Of a stretch of 64,000 bases of DNA, positions 1 to 8,838 are shown piece after piece. The notes under the pieces were generated by a model that saw nothing but the letters and a program-made list of their open reading frames with translations, did no database searches and was not told the origin of the DNA. This stretch comes from Bacteroidota bacterium (GTDB lineage: Bacteria; Bacteroidota; Ignavibacteria; OLB7), in the NCBI GenBank assembly GCA_018266795.1, contig JAFDZV010000005.1, positions 44,416 to 108,415 on the forward strand, in the 5' to 3' direction. The position numbers and the translations under genes were made by a program. Position 1 is the stretch's first letter, and every line of letters starts with the position of its first letter.

Positions 1-3000
1 GCTCGCGGTGGTTGTGTTGCCGAGCGGGTCCGCCACGCTTACCGGGAGAAGATCGTATGCGTCGTTCGTGAGGCGTGTGATTGCCGCGAACGGATCGACA
101 GCACGGCGCACGCTATAAAAGTGTCCGCGCGCCTCCGCCAGTTCCGTCGGCGCCGTGTCGCTGTCCCCCGGCGACAGGTAGACGCGACCGGTTGGGATCC
201 ACCAATCCGTTCCGCCTCCAAGCTGCACATAGCCTCCCTCGGCGAGGATGGTGTTGTTGACAAGCGTTCCGAAGACGCGCGTTACCAGGCCCGGCGTAAG
301 CGCAAGCCGATAATTCTCGCCCGGCAATGCATGTGACTCCAGTACACCTAGGGCGAGGAGAGACGTGAGATCGTCACTCCGGTAGAGCGTCCGGCTGCGC
401 GACGTAATGCGGCGCGCAAGGCCGGTGGGGGAGCCAACCCCTTCGATATCGGGAGTGGATACCTGCTCGTATGGAATATCGTGTGCACCTCCCCAGAGCG
501 TTCCCCAGTTCGTCGCCATCTCGCCGAACGTGAAGCGGGCAGCCGCAGGGGCAATACCGGTAAGCTCTGCGGCGATCTCCTCGCACGGCATCGGAGCACG
601 ATATGTATCGAACGTGCTTGCATCCCATGGCTGGTGAACCGCAACCGTGAACACGTGCTCCGTGCCTGTGATGTGCATGTTCGTCTGGTCGTGCGCAAGC
701 ATGGACTGGAGCGTGCCGGAGAGGAGTGGCTCCGGCGCCGCATACCCGGCGCGGCGCCCATAGCCTATCGATATGGACTGCAGCACGTTGCCGAAGCTGT
801 CCACCGCGAGCGTGATATCGTGCATGATGCGGGGATCGGCTGGATTGCGCTCGTAGTGATACGTCAGCGACTCGCGCGGATGCACGTGGAACACCGCATG
901 CTGGTTTGGACCAAAGCCCTGGACATACTCTACCGTGAAGTTCTGCTCTGTGACTGTGTAGGGATGTTCCGCCTGGAGCGTGCCGTCATCGGCGAACACC
1001 TCGATGCGCAATGTCGAACCCTTGAGTGCACGGTATGCCTCGCGCATTTCCTGCGGCGTAAGTCCGGCAGGCATCACCGTATCGGGGAGCAGCAATGCTT
1101 CGCGTGCTGCCACTGCGGCGGGCGACGTGCCGCGGGTGGACGGCTCCGCCCAATACTCAGCTTCGTACTGTTGCGACACCGATCCGGACTCGACGAATGC
1201 ACCGTTGTGGAACCAGGTTTTCGTGTGCACCGGAGGAACCCAGGAGATCCCATCCCAGTTCGTTGCTTCCGCTTCCGGGAATGCCGTGTCGTCGCGGTGC
1301 TCCTCGGTATCCCACTGCTCAACCATGCCGAATCCGCGGAACTCCCGTTCCACTCCGTCATAGAAGCCATGGTGGTAGGCGTAGCGCGTCACGAAACGGC
1401 TGCGGCCGATGAAGTCGAACGTCTCCGTCCGTTCCACCACGTACACCAGATGCGGCAGCCGCGTAACCCACGGCGTTCCGGCCATCCTGTCCTGAAGATA
1501 GAACTTGGTGGAGGGGGCGTAGTGCACGCGCGTCTCGCCGCCGAGATTGTTGCGCGAGGTGGTCATCAGGTGCGGCTTGATTCCCCCCATCAGATCGATG
1601 TAGAGGAGCGGTCGCGTCGCACTGGAGGGAAGGGGTGACGACCACACCAGGCATGCCGTCCCGTTCCCCAGCAGGTCGCACACCTGAACGGAGTTCAGCG
1701 CGTCCACGGCCGGGAACGTGGCCAGGAGCACCGGCGCCCCCCAGGAGTTGCCGGAGCGGTTGAAGCAGACATGGACTCCGTCATTGCCGAGGTAGAGCAC
1801 ATCCGTGCTGCCGGAGCCGTCGATATCGGTCAGGCGCACGCGATGGGCATCGAAGCGTTCGTCGTCGGTGAAGCGCGGCGCGTTGTCCATGCTCACCTTC
1901 GCGCCGAAGCGGCCGTAGCCCCGATTGGGCCAGTAGCAGATCTCACCGTTGCGCACGCGCACAACATCCGTAAGACCGTCGCCTGTCATGTCTGCCAGGA
2001 ACACGGCGCCGGTGCTGTCGGCGAATGCCACCGTTGGCCCACGCTCCTCGTCCCACGGCGTGCGCACCATCAACGCCTCTGCATATCCATCCTCGCCAAG
2101 TGACTGATGCCATGTGAAAACCCCATCCTCGGTGACCAGCGCGTCGGCAAGTCCGTCGCCGGTGACGTCGATGAAACGAAGGTTCGCATCGGACCAGTTG
2201 ATTGCCGGGAGCGAGGCGAAGCGTTGCAGCGGCGCCCATGCATCGTCGGCCGTGCGTTCGAAGAAGCCGGGGGCCGGATCCTCCAGCAGAACAACATCCA
2301 GCTGGCCGTCGCCGGCAAGATCCATCAGGCGCACCTGCGCGCCGAGCTCGGAGCGGGAGGGGAGAGGGGATATGTTCTCCAGCGGACCGAATTTCGCACG
2401 CATCACAGGGTTGCCGCCGGGGCCGGGAACCAGGTTGACCGGGCTCAGGTTGCGTTGATATCCCCATTCTCCCTTCATGTCGGTGAGGATTCCGGAGAGC
2501 CCTTCGCCGTTCAGGTCAACCCACTGAAAGTGTGTGCCATCCATTCCCTCCGGCAGGTTGCCGAATCCGTCCGGGTCGAGTGTGAGTACATCCGGTTGAA
2601 TCACCGGCGTACTGTACTCGAATTCCGTCGGCGGCATCGTGCGCGTGATGTAGCCGCCCATTCCGTCGCGACGATATCCGGTGTGTACAACGGAGGAGAG
2701 GAATGTGTAGATCGGATTGGTCGGGTCCGCTGGCGCAACGTCGTCAGAGTAGGTGAAGTCCGTGCTCTGCACCAGGCAGTTTGTGCCGACATTCGTCTCC
2801 CCAGCGAAGTGGTGGAACATCAGCACGCGCCGGCAGCGGCGGTATGTCCGTACCTCGAATCCCGCACGGTGCGTCGAGAACGGATCCGGGCGAACAGGCC
2901 ACGCAAGGTCCGGCGCAGGTACCGGAACCGAAGTATTGTGGTCGCCGTAATCCAGCACTACCTCGAAATGCCAGTCCGTCGGCAATGCCGGCTCGCTTCC

Positions 3001-3912
3001 GCCGCTGGACCAGTCCGCAAACCATGGTGTCCCATTGCCGTAATGAATACGCTTCAGATAATTCTGAGCGGCGCGTGATGCGTTGGTGCGGTTTGCCTCG
3101 TGTGCGTGAGAGCGATCGACGCCAACCCCATCCTCTGCCAGATATTCATAGCGGACAACGTTTCCTTTGTCGTCGAAGCTTCGGCAGATCCGGTAGGAGA
3201 AAATATTCCGCGGATTATCCGGATCTACAATCGTGCTTCCCGCATCGTAGCCGTACAGCGTGGTGACATTATCGCGGGTAATGCTCCGCCAATGGCTCAC
3301 GCCGTCCGAGTTCCTGGTCCAGCGTTCGATACGCGAAAACAATCCTTCGATGCGCGGGCGATAAATCGCAACGGTATATGCCACCCCATGCACCGTGCGT
3401 GCCATTCGTGTGCGCGCGCCGGTATTGTCCAGCACCGGTACCAGATCCTCTGCTCCGGAGAGAACGAATACGTCGGACTCTCCACCATCATCATATCGCG
3501 GAAGCCCCTTATCCGTCTTTCGCGTAATTGCCGGCTGGCCCAGGCTCCATCCGAAGCCGAACGGTCCGTTACCGGAACCGGAATCGTAGGAGAGGGAAAG
3601 CTGCGGACCGAAATTGGAACGCCCCGGTGTGGTGGCCAGGGGAACCGTCAACGAGCCAGTGCCTGTGACCGCGTTGACGCCGAATTTTTCTCCGATGCCG
3701 CGAATTGCGCCTCCTCCCTTCGGAAGAGAGAGTGGTGGAATTGTAAAAGTTCCGTTCTGCGTCGAGCCCTCGGATTGTGATGGTGCCTTTGGCTTCGTCT
3801 GTGATTGCGATGGCGATTGGGAAGATGGTGAGCCCGAAGCTGCCGCGCCCTTCTGCCCCTGGCGGCTGCTCTCCTGCTTTTCGTTGTTCGGCATGGTGGC
3901 GTTCCGGTTCAT
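1..3912 (-). CDS. Tc toxin complex B subunit (TcB/SpvB family), 3' end outside window
   Basis: The reading frame is open from the ATG at 3912 to the left edge, so 1304 codons are visible and the stop lies outside. An SpvB domain starts near residue 60 (SLPKGGGAIRGIGEKFGV) and includes GPFGFGWSLG near 117-125. Residues about 460-700 carry repeated FG-GAP/VCBS-type loops (DLAGDGQLD, DVTGDGLAD, DMTGDGLTD, DIDGSGSTD), followed by the region matching the TcdB middle domains. In this family the B subunit, together with C, forms a hollow cocoon that carries the C-subunit effector and docks on the A-subunit pore. Full-length B subunits are near 1480 residues, so the missing part is either a short tail or a B-C fusion. 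Residues 15-55 are Ser/Gln/Lys-rich low complexity. A second ATG at 3894 is possible; neither has a clear ribosome site. No A or C gene is seen in the window. Confidence 0.9.
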   Translation of the reverse strand, partial: MNRNATMPNNEKQESSRQGQKGAAASGSPSSQSPSQSQTKPKAPSQSEGSTQNGTFTIPPLSLPKGGGAIRGIGEKFGVNAVTGTGSLTVPLATTPGRSNFGPQLSLSYDSGSGNGPFGFGWSLGQPAITRKTDKGLPRYDDGGESDVFVLSGAEDLVPVLDNTGARTRMARTVHGVAYTVAIYRPRIEGLFSRIERWTRNSDGVSHWRSITRDNVTTLYGYDAGSTIVDPDNPRNIFSYRICRSFDDKGNVVRYEYLAEDGVGVDRSHAHEANRTNASRAAQNYLKRIHYGNGTPWFADWSSGGSEPALPTDWHFEVVLDYGDHNTSVPVPAPDLAWPVRPDPFSTHRAGFEVRTYRRCRRVLMFHHFAGETNVGTNCLVQSTDFTYSDDVAPADPTNPIYTFLSSVVHTGYRRDGMGGYITRTMPPTEFEYSTPVIQPDVLTLDPDGFGNLPEGMDGTHFQWVDLNGEGLSGILTDMKGEWGYQRNLSPVNLVPGPGGNPVMRAKFGPLENISPLPSRSELGAQVRLMDLAGDGQLDVVLLEDPAPGFFERTADDAWAPLQRFASLPAINWSDANLRFIDVTGDGLADALVTEDGVFTWHQSLGEDGYAEALMVRTPWDEERGPTVAFADSTGAVFLADMTGDGLTDVVRVRNGEICYWPNRGYGRFGAKVSMDNAPRFTDDERFDAHRVRLTDIDGSGSTDVLYLGNDGVHVCFNRSGNSWGAPVLLATFPAVDALNSVQVCDLLGNGTACLVWSSPLPSSATRPLLYIDLMGGIKPHLMTTSRNNLGGETRVHYAPSTKFYLQDRMAGTPWVTRLPHLVYVVERTETFDFIGRSRFVTRYAYHHGFYDGVEREFRGFGMVEQWDTEEHRDDTAFPEAEATNWDGISWVPPVHTKTWFHNGAFVESGSVSQQYEAEYWAEPSTRGTSPAAVAAREALLLPDTVMPAGLTPQEMREAYRALKGSTLRIEVFADDGTLQAEHPYTVTEQNFTVEYVQGFGPNQHAVFHVHPRESLTYHYERNPADPRIMHDITLAVDSFGNVLQSISIGYGRRAGYAAPEPLLSGTLQSMLAHDQTNMHITGTEHVFTVAVHQPWDASTFDTYRAPMPCEEIAAELTGIAPAAARFTFGEMATNWGTLWGGAHDIPYEQVSTPDIEGVGSPTGLARRITSRSRTLYRSDDLTSLLALGVLESHALPGENYRLALTPGLVTRVFGTLVNNTILAEGGYVQLGGGTDWWIPTGRVYLSPGDSDTAPTELAEARGHFYSVRRAVDPFAAITRLTNDAYDLLPVSVADPLGNTTTAS

Positions 3913-4574
3913 GAACCCCGATCCCGCCACGCGCTGTGGCCGGCGTTCCACAATGGCGGAGCGCCCATACAGCGGCGCCGGCCGCAGAACGGGAGGTGAT
4001 TGCACGTAACACGAACACGCGATTCTCGCGAGTGGAGGGGAATACGTGATTGTGCTGGTGTTCGATCGGCGCGGCACTCAGTCTGAGGTGGACCAACTCG
4101 CGCTCGTTTCATGCAAACATACGTGAACGATCGGGGGGATGTCAAGGGGAACGGTGTAACGTGCCGAAATTATTCGATATCACCCCCTACGCTCGGTAGC
4201 CGTTCGGCGAATAGGGGAGGAGGTGCCGGCGCCGCACGAAAAACGGGGTCCCGATGCGCGGTGCGGGCTATCCGTCTTCGACAATGTCTCACTCATTCGA
4301 TCCCGCGATCGCCGATGTCTTTGCACTATATTCGGACTGCCGATGGCTGCGGTCGCCTGCAGGCGCAGTGTGCATGCGGAGTGCGGCTCCGATGTACGGA
4401 TGATTCCGGATAAATAATCGAGCGCACATCCGGATATATACTTCCACTGTGCAAGCAATCTCAATGGCGACGCAATCGCCGTCGAGTACTTCGCGCGATC
4501 GCGACCCGGGAATATCCAGGTTCATTCCGGCCATACCGAACCATGCCGTTTCCCTCTACGTGTTGGAGTAGCAA
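3913..4574. other. Divergent intergenic region
   Basis: This stretch lies between the start of the TcB gene on the minus strand and the PaiB-like gene on the plus strand. I see no convincing coding frame. It must hold both promoters, but I could not identify a box with confidence. Confidence 0.5.
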
Positions 4575-5213
4575 ATGTATATCCCAAAGGATTTTCGGGA
4601 GGAGGATCGCCAGGTCCTGCATCAGTTCATGCGCGCCTTCTCCTTCGCGACCCTGGTGACCTGCCGCGCCGGCGCGCCGTTCGCAACGCATCTTCCCTTT
4701 CTGCTCGAGAGCGATCATGGTACCAACGGCGTGCTGCTTGCGCACATGGCGCGCGCGAATCCGCAATGGCGCGATCTCGCTGCCGGCGAAGAGGCGCTGG
4801 TCATCTTCCAGGGGCCGCATCGTTACATCACGCCCTCCTGGTACACCGAGCATCCAAGTGTGCCGACCTGGAACTATGCCGCCGTGCACGCCTACGGCCG
4901 AGCCCGTATCCTCCACGATCGCGGCCGCGTGCTCGCGCTTCTCGAGCGTCTGGTGGCGACGAACGAGGCTCCCTTCGCGGAGCCGTGGACGCTGGATACC
5001 TCCGACAAGTGGACCGCCGGTCTCATCACCGGCATCGTTGCGTTCGAGATAGAGTTGACGCGTATCGAGGGGAAATTCAAGCTGAACCAGAATCGGTCCA
5101 GGGCCGATCGGGACTCCGTTGCGGCGGCGTTGATGAGCGGCGGCAGCGAGGCGGACCGGCAACTCGGGGAGTTCATGGCCGGTGTGCGTGGCCGGACAGT
5201 CGTGGAGGAGTGA
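4575..5213 (+). CDS. PaiB-family FMN-binding protein
   Basis: The 212-residue product begins MYIPKDFREEDRQVLHQFM and has the family's usual length. Segments such as THLPFLLE near 40, the FQGPHRYITPSWY block near 80, and DTSDKWTAGLITGIVAFEIE with the following KFKLNQNRS near 155-175 are typical of PaiB/FMN-binding split-barrel proteins, which were first described as negative regulators of sporulation and protease genes in Bacillus. It is cytoplasmic, with no signal peptide. The ATG at 4575 fits the family N-terminus exactly. The flavin-binding split-barrel fold is well supported; the regulatory role in this organism is only inherited from the family name. Confidence 0.85.
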   Translation: MYIPKDFREEDRQVLHQFMRAFSFATLVTCRAGAPFATHLPFLLESDHGTNGVLLAHMARANPQWRDLAAGEEALVIFQGPHRYITPSWYTEHPSVPTWNYAAVHAYGRARILHDRGRVLALLERLVATNEAPFAEPWTLDTSDKWTAGLITGIVAFEIELTRIEGKFKLNQNRSRADRDSVAAALMSGGSEADRQLGEFMAGVRGRTVVEE

Positions 5214-5464
5214 TCGCCGCGGCATCGGTTGCGGAGCCGCAGGCCGTACGATTGTTCGCTCTTCGATTCCATGCAGTGGCCCGTATGTCCGGGGGCTGTG
5301 CATGTCCTGCGGCCGATGTTTCGATTCCTTCACGCCGGCAAGCCCGAACGGCGTGGTTCCGGACTCAGGCAATGCGTATGTTCGCGGCGGCAACGTACAG
5401 AAGTAACGACGTGGCCACCCCGCACTGGGGGAATCAATCGCAAACAGCAATGGAGGAAGCGACG

Positions 5465-5857
5465 ATGAATCCCGTAATTCACTTCGAGATGCCGTACGAG
5501 AACCAGGATCGAATGACAGCGTTCTACGGGGCGGCGTTCGGCTGGCAGTTGCAGGGGCTTGGCGAACAGATGGGTAACTATGTTCTCGCAACCACGACGG
5601 AGTCGGACGAGAACGGACCGAAGCGCCCGGGTGCCATCAACGGCGGGTTCTTTCCGAAGCGTCCGGACGGCACCATGCAGCAGCCTTCGCTGGTTGTCTC
5701 GGTGGGCAATCTTCAGGACGCGATGGCCAAGGTTGCCGGCGCCGGTGGCACCGTGCTCGGCGAGCCGGTTGATATCCCCGGTGTCGGCAAGTTCGTCGCC
5801 TTCACGGACACCGAGGGGAATCGCGCAAGCATGCTCGAGCCGCTGCCGCGCGGATAG
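5465..5857 (+). CDS. VOC (glyoxalase/bleomycin-resistance) family protein
   Basis: A 130-residue single-domain protein. It starts NPVIHFEMPYENQDRMTAFY, the usual opening of VOC proteins of the YdcJ-like type, and ends with GVGKFVAFTDTEGNRASMLE, the last beta-strand with the metal-site glutamate typical of the superfamily. GGAGG-like sequence (5454-5458) sits just upstream of the ATG at 5465, which fixes the start although the frame is open much further upstream. VOC members catalyse varied metal-dependent reactions or bind small molecules; the substrate cannot be told from sequence. Confidence 0.85.
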   Translation: MNPVIHFEMPYENQDRMTAFYGAAFGWQLQGLGEQMGNYVLATTTESDENGPKRPGAINGGFFPKRPDGTMQQPSLVVSVGNLQDAMAKVAGAGGTVLGEPVDIPGVGKFVAFTDTEGNRASMLEPLPRG

Positions 5858-6198
5858 GACAGGCTGAATGCATCGGCGGAACGAACCGGCCATGGAAGTT
5901 CCACGGAAGGGCCGGATGAGCGGTTCGTTCCGCCTGCTGCATACGTCCGGACGCCCGTGCTGTATCGATGGAGCAGACCGATTCAACATCACGGCATGTG
6001 GTGTGGTACAGGGCCGGACCGGCGCTCCATCCGTTGAAGCGCCAGCGCTCTGCCCGCCGGCGGACCGTGCGCGGGATGGCGCCGCCAGCGCTCCCGTGCA
6101 TGCCGGATGTCATGAACATCACCCCACACACATCCAGCACTATCGGCATGGAAGTCCCTGCCATGGCACGGCACTCACGCCGGCCGGCCGGCAATCTG
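5858..6198. other. Non-coding or decayed stretch upstream of a pseudogene
   Basis: No frame here reads as a recognisable protein. It may hold the decayed 5' part of the membrane-protein remnant that follows, but I see no supporting homology. Confidence 0.35.
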
Positions 6199-6473
6199 CG
6201 GCGTGCCGGTCACGCGCATGCCGGAGCACTCCTGCTGATCGCATTACGATATGTTGATGAAGCCACGCTCCCGGTTCGTCTGAGGTCGATCGTGCGCCCG
6301 GCCGTTCCAGGCGCGGCCATCCTGATGCCCGCCGGCTTCTTTCTCTCCGCACTCATTCCGGATCCAACTGCACCGAACAGCCTCATCAACCGCGGTTATG
6401 TCGGCGCGGCCGTGCTGGCGGTTGGCGTGGTGCTGCCGGGTACCGGGCTGGCACGGAAGCCCGCGCGTAGAAT
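6199..6473 (+). pseudogene. Remnant of a multi-pass membrane protein
   Basis: About 90 codons read as membrane protein: RAGHAHAG, then a hydrophobic stretch, YVDEATL, then AVPGAAILMPAGFFLSALIP and a last hydrophobic segment GAAVLAVGVVLPGTGL. From memory, this resembles the second half of a family of small predicted membrane proteins with a GHAHAG motif. No plausible beginning precedes it, and the sequence after about 6473 is not protein-like, so it is most likely the decayed middle or end of a gene. Family assignment is from recall and not certain. Confidence 0.4.
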
Positions 6474-6559
6474 CTTCCAGCCGCATCATGGCGGCATGCG
6501 AATTGTTGATGCCGCCCTGCAAGGCGGTGTGCCTGCTGCGCTACAGTTCTCGGGCAATC

Positions 6560-7246
6560 GTGAGCAGAACGGCATACATTGTTGACGGCCGCCGCTTCGA
6601 GACGCCGGCCCAACGCGCCGCCGAGTTCACGGGTGTCCTCAGGCTTACGATGCCGTGGAACGGCAACCTGGACGCGTTCAACGATTTTCTCCACGGAGGA
6701 TTCGGGACGCCCGAGGAAGCGTTCGTTCCTGTCTGGTGCAATGCGGATCGCTCGCGCGAACTGCTCGGCTGTGAGACGACACTACGTTGGCTCGAGGAGC
6801 GCCTGCTGGCATGCCATCCTCTGAATGTTCCTCGCTTCCAGGAGAGCATTGCAGCGGCGCAACCGGCGGCTGGTGAAATTTTACACCACCTCATCATCAT
6901 GGCATGTTCTGTGCCTGAAGATGAACGTACATACTCGCCGGCGGTGAGCAGTACCACAACCCGGAGGCAGACTGATTTGCGCAGCGTTCCTCGTCATATA
7001 TTCCGCGACCACCCTCTGGTGGAGAGCGAATTTATTTGGAACAACAACGCGGGCTTGGCAATGTTCAGTGCATCGGCGGATCTCTACGATACCATCTATG
7101 CGAGTCTCAAGGGCTACGATGCCGAGGCCGGCCGGATCGTATCGATCCTGAGCGTTGTTCCCTTCGGTTCGGCGGTTTTCTTCAACTTGCCAGGGACTAC
7201 GGCAAGCCGCAGGCGAGCGTACAAAGAACCAGGCCCCAGGTTGTGA
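6560..7246 (+). CDS. Barstar-like (ribonuclease inhibitor) protein, possibly decayed at its C-terminus
   Basis: From a GTG at 6560 the frame reads AYIVDGRRF, then GNLDAFNDFLHGGFGTPEEA and NADRSRELLG followed by TLRWLEERLLACHPLNVP. This matches the barstar family, whose founding member blocks the barnase ribonuclease. Similarity fades after about 6895 (near residue 112), yet the frame runs on for another 115 codons of unfamiliar sequence to 7246, so the 3' part may be decayed or frameshifted. No barnase-like toxin is next to it. The start is uncertain because the upstream part of the same frame overlaps the membrane-protein remnant. Confidence 0.45.
   Translation: MSRTAYIVDGRRFETPAQRAAEFTGVLRLTMPWNGNLDAFNDFLHGGFGTPEEAFVPVWCNADRSRELLGCETTLRWLEERLLACHPLNVPRFQESIAAAQPAAGEILHHLIIMACSVPEDERTYSPAVSSTTTRRQTDLRSVPRHIFRDHPLVESEFIWNNNAGLAMFSASADLYDTIYASLKGYDAEAGRIVSILSVVPFGSAVFFNLPGTTASRRRAYKEPGPRL
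7170..7225 (-). repeat. Interspersed repeat, copy A
   Basis: The 25-bp core at 7205-7229 is identical to copy B near 13361-13385, and about 30 bp upstream of it is similar with a one-base gap. Copy C, in the opposite orientation, lies near 8120-8185. Copy A overlaps the 3' end of the barstar-like frame, which supports the idea that this end is not native coding sequence. Confidence 0.5.
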
Positions 7247-7316
7247 ACGGCCATCGAGAACGTGATGTGCCGTGCGATAGGAACTCTGTGCATCATACTC
7301 ATTCGAAAGGGACGTA

Positions 7317-7724
7317 ATGGCAGAGAACAAGACTAGGCCAACGGACGCAAGCGTGGCGGACTACCTGGCTGCGATCGACGACGAGGCGCGGCGCAAGGAC
7401 TGCGAGGCGCTCGCCGCGTTGATGAAGAAGGCATCCAGGCATCCCGCGAAGATGTGGGGGAGCAGCATCGTCGGCTTCGGAAGCTATCACTACAAATATG
7501 AGAGCGGCCGCGAGGGAGACATGTGCCTCGTGGGCTTCTCCTCCCGGAAGGGTGATATCAGCCTGTACGGTCTGAGGTCGGCGCCGAATCACGAGGAACT
7601 GATGGCACAACTCGGCAAGCACAAGACGGGGAAGGGTTGCCTCTACATCAGGAAGCTCAGTGATGTGGACCTGAAGGTCCTGGAGAAGCTGGTTGCCGGT
7701 GCCGCCGCACGTCGTGACGGCTGA
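7317..7724 (+). CDS. DUF1801 (YdhG-like) protein
   Basis: The 135-residue product carries the DUF1801 pattern: SVADYLAAIDDEARRKDCEA at 11-30, the KMWGSSIVGFGSYHYKYESG block near 43-62 and the FSSRKGDISLYGL strand near 72-84. It is a small cytoplasmic single-domain protein whose biochemical role is not established in the family. The ATG at 7317 lies directly after AAAGGGACGTA, an acceptable ribosome site. Confidence 0.85.
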   Translation: MAENKTRPTDASVADYLAAIDDEARRKDCEALAALMKKASRHPAKMWGSSIVGFGSYHYKYESGREGDMCLVGFSSRKGDISLYGLRSAPNHEELMAQLGKHKTGKGCLYIRKLSDVDLKVLEKLVAGAAARRDG

Positions 7725-7761
7725 GCGCAGCTACAGCGTGAACCAGCAGGGAGTTGAATTC

Positions 7762-8079
7762 ATGGCTTTCGTGATCACGGACCGATGTATCGGAGAACGA
7801 TATGCAGCCTGCGCCGCGGTCTGTCCCGTGGATTGCATCTATCCTGGCGATTACCGGGGCGAACCGTTCATGGTGATCGACCCGGAAGCCTGTATCGACT
7901 GCGCTCTCTGCCTTCCCGAGTGCCCCGTCGGATCCATTGTCGCCTCCCCGGCGGACTCACCGGAGTGGGCGAGGATCAACTCCGGTCTCGCGCCGGCGTT
8001 CGTCAACAACCCGCCCGCACCGCTCCGGCCGCGCGACGATCCGCCGCGCATGCCGGGCAACGTGATCATCAACCCGTAA
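7762..8079 (+). CDS. Ferredoxin with two 4Fe-4S motifs
   Basis: The 105-residue protein has one cysteine group at C9, C17, C21 and C25 (with CPVDC) and a second at C44, C47, C50 and C54 (CIDCALCLPECP), the pattern of a small two-cluster ferredoxin that carries electrons between redox enzymes. The last 45 residues form a Pro-rich tail ending NVIINP, as in related soil-bacterial ferredoxins. The start at 7762 is preceded by CAGGGAG (7747-7753). Its partner reductase is not in the window. Confidence 0.9.
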   Translation: MAFVITDRCIGERYAACAAVCPVDCIYPGDYRGEPFMVIDPEACIDCALCLPECPVGSIVASPADSPEWARINSGLAPAFVNNPPAPLRPRDDPPRMPGNVIINP

Positions 8080-8117
8080 GCACTGCCCGGAGCGAACGGT
8101 GAAGGTGGTCCTTTGCT

Positions 8118-8185
8118 CGTGGTTCCTGGCGCTTGGTTCCTGGTTCTTGGTTCCGGGGACGCTCGGCTGCGCCTCGCTGTGGTGC
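8118..8185 (+). repeat. Interspersed repeat, copy C (inverted), with GGTTCCTGG micro-repeats
   Basis: Read on the minus strand this segment resembles copies A and B (core GCAGCCGAGCGT followed by GAACC). On the plus strand it holds a run of near-identical units built on GGTTCCTGG/TTCTTGGTTCC between about 8120 and 8154. It lies in the leader of the GyrI-like gene. Confidence 0.4.
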
Positions 8186-8259
8186 TCGGCACAAGGCAGG
8201 GGAGCGTTGCAGGGCCGGTGCCCGGAGATTTGTCCCGAGTGGCAGCAGAGATCAGCACG

Positions 8260-8751
8260 ATGAACTACGATATCAGACTCGAGCATCAGGCGGGCACTCC
8301 GCTTGCCGTTGTGCGCCGTCGCGCACGCCGGCAGGAGCTTTCGCGTGTTGTGCCGGAGGCATGCGGCACGGTATGGCAGGCGCTGAAGGAGGGAGGTGTT
8401 GCCGGCGCCGGCCGGCATGTGGCGCTCTATCTGGACGGCGAGATCAATCTGGAGATCGGCGTGGAGCTTCCTGCTCCGTTCGAAGGATATGGCGAGGTCG
8501 TGGGTTCGTCAACGCCGGCCGGCCCTGTTGCCGCGGTCACGTATCTGGGGCCGTACGGTGGGATGCATGCCGCGCATGCGGCGATACTGCAATGGGTCCG
8601 CGAGCATGGCCACGGGCTTGCCGGGCCGAGCTGGGAAGTGTATGGCCACTGGCAGGAGGAGTGGAACAACGATCCCTCCGCCATCCGCACCGATATCTTC
8701 TACCTCCTCGCACCCGGGAGCATGCCCGCGGCTCACGCTGCAACGCCGTAG
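8260..8751 (+). CDS. GyrI-like small-molecule-binding domain protein
   Basis: The 163-residue product reads as a stand-alone effector-binding domain of the GyrI/SOUL type: a first strand NYDIRLEHQAGTPLAVVRR, a central INLEIGVELPAPF strand, a block VAAVTYLGPYGGMHAAHAAI that matches the conserved GPY(x)n loop, and the end block WEVYGHWQEE followed by RTDIFYLLAP. Such domains bind hydrophobic ligands as part of AraC/MerR regulators or alone. No DNA-binding domain is present here. The ATG at 8260 begins the domain; the open frame upstream is repeat sequence. Confidence 0.8.
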   Translation: MNYDIRLEHQAGTPLAVVRRRARRQELSRVVPEACGTVWQALKEGGVAGAGRHVALYLDGEINLEIGVELPAPFEGYGEVVGSSTPAGPVAAVTYLGPYGGMHAAHAAILQWVREHGHGLAGPSWEVYGHWQEEWNNDPSAIRTDIFYLLAPGSMPAAHAATP

Positions 8752-8815
8752 TCCGGCGCATACGTGATGCACGCGCATGCCAGCCTTGCCGTGCCCGCAG
8801 TGCAGAAGATGTCTG

Positions 8816-8830
8816 CCGGGCCTTGCCCGG
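8816..8830. terminator. Hairpin between convergent genes
   Basis: Perfect 6-bp arms CCGGGC and GCCCGG enclose a 3-base loop, between the ends of the GyrI-like gene (plus) and the T9SS protein (minus). There is no T-run, so termination is plausible but not proven. Confidence 0.4.
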
Positions 8831-8838
8831 GGCGCACG

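Noticed and set aside
481..3078. Plus-strand open frames of 300-400 codons within the TcB gene
   Set aside because: They are shadows of the minus-strand toxin gene, which reads through without a stop and has clear domains.
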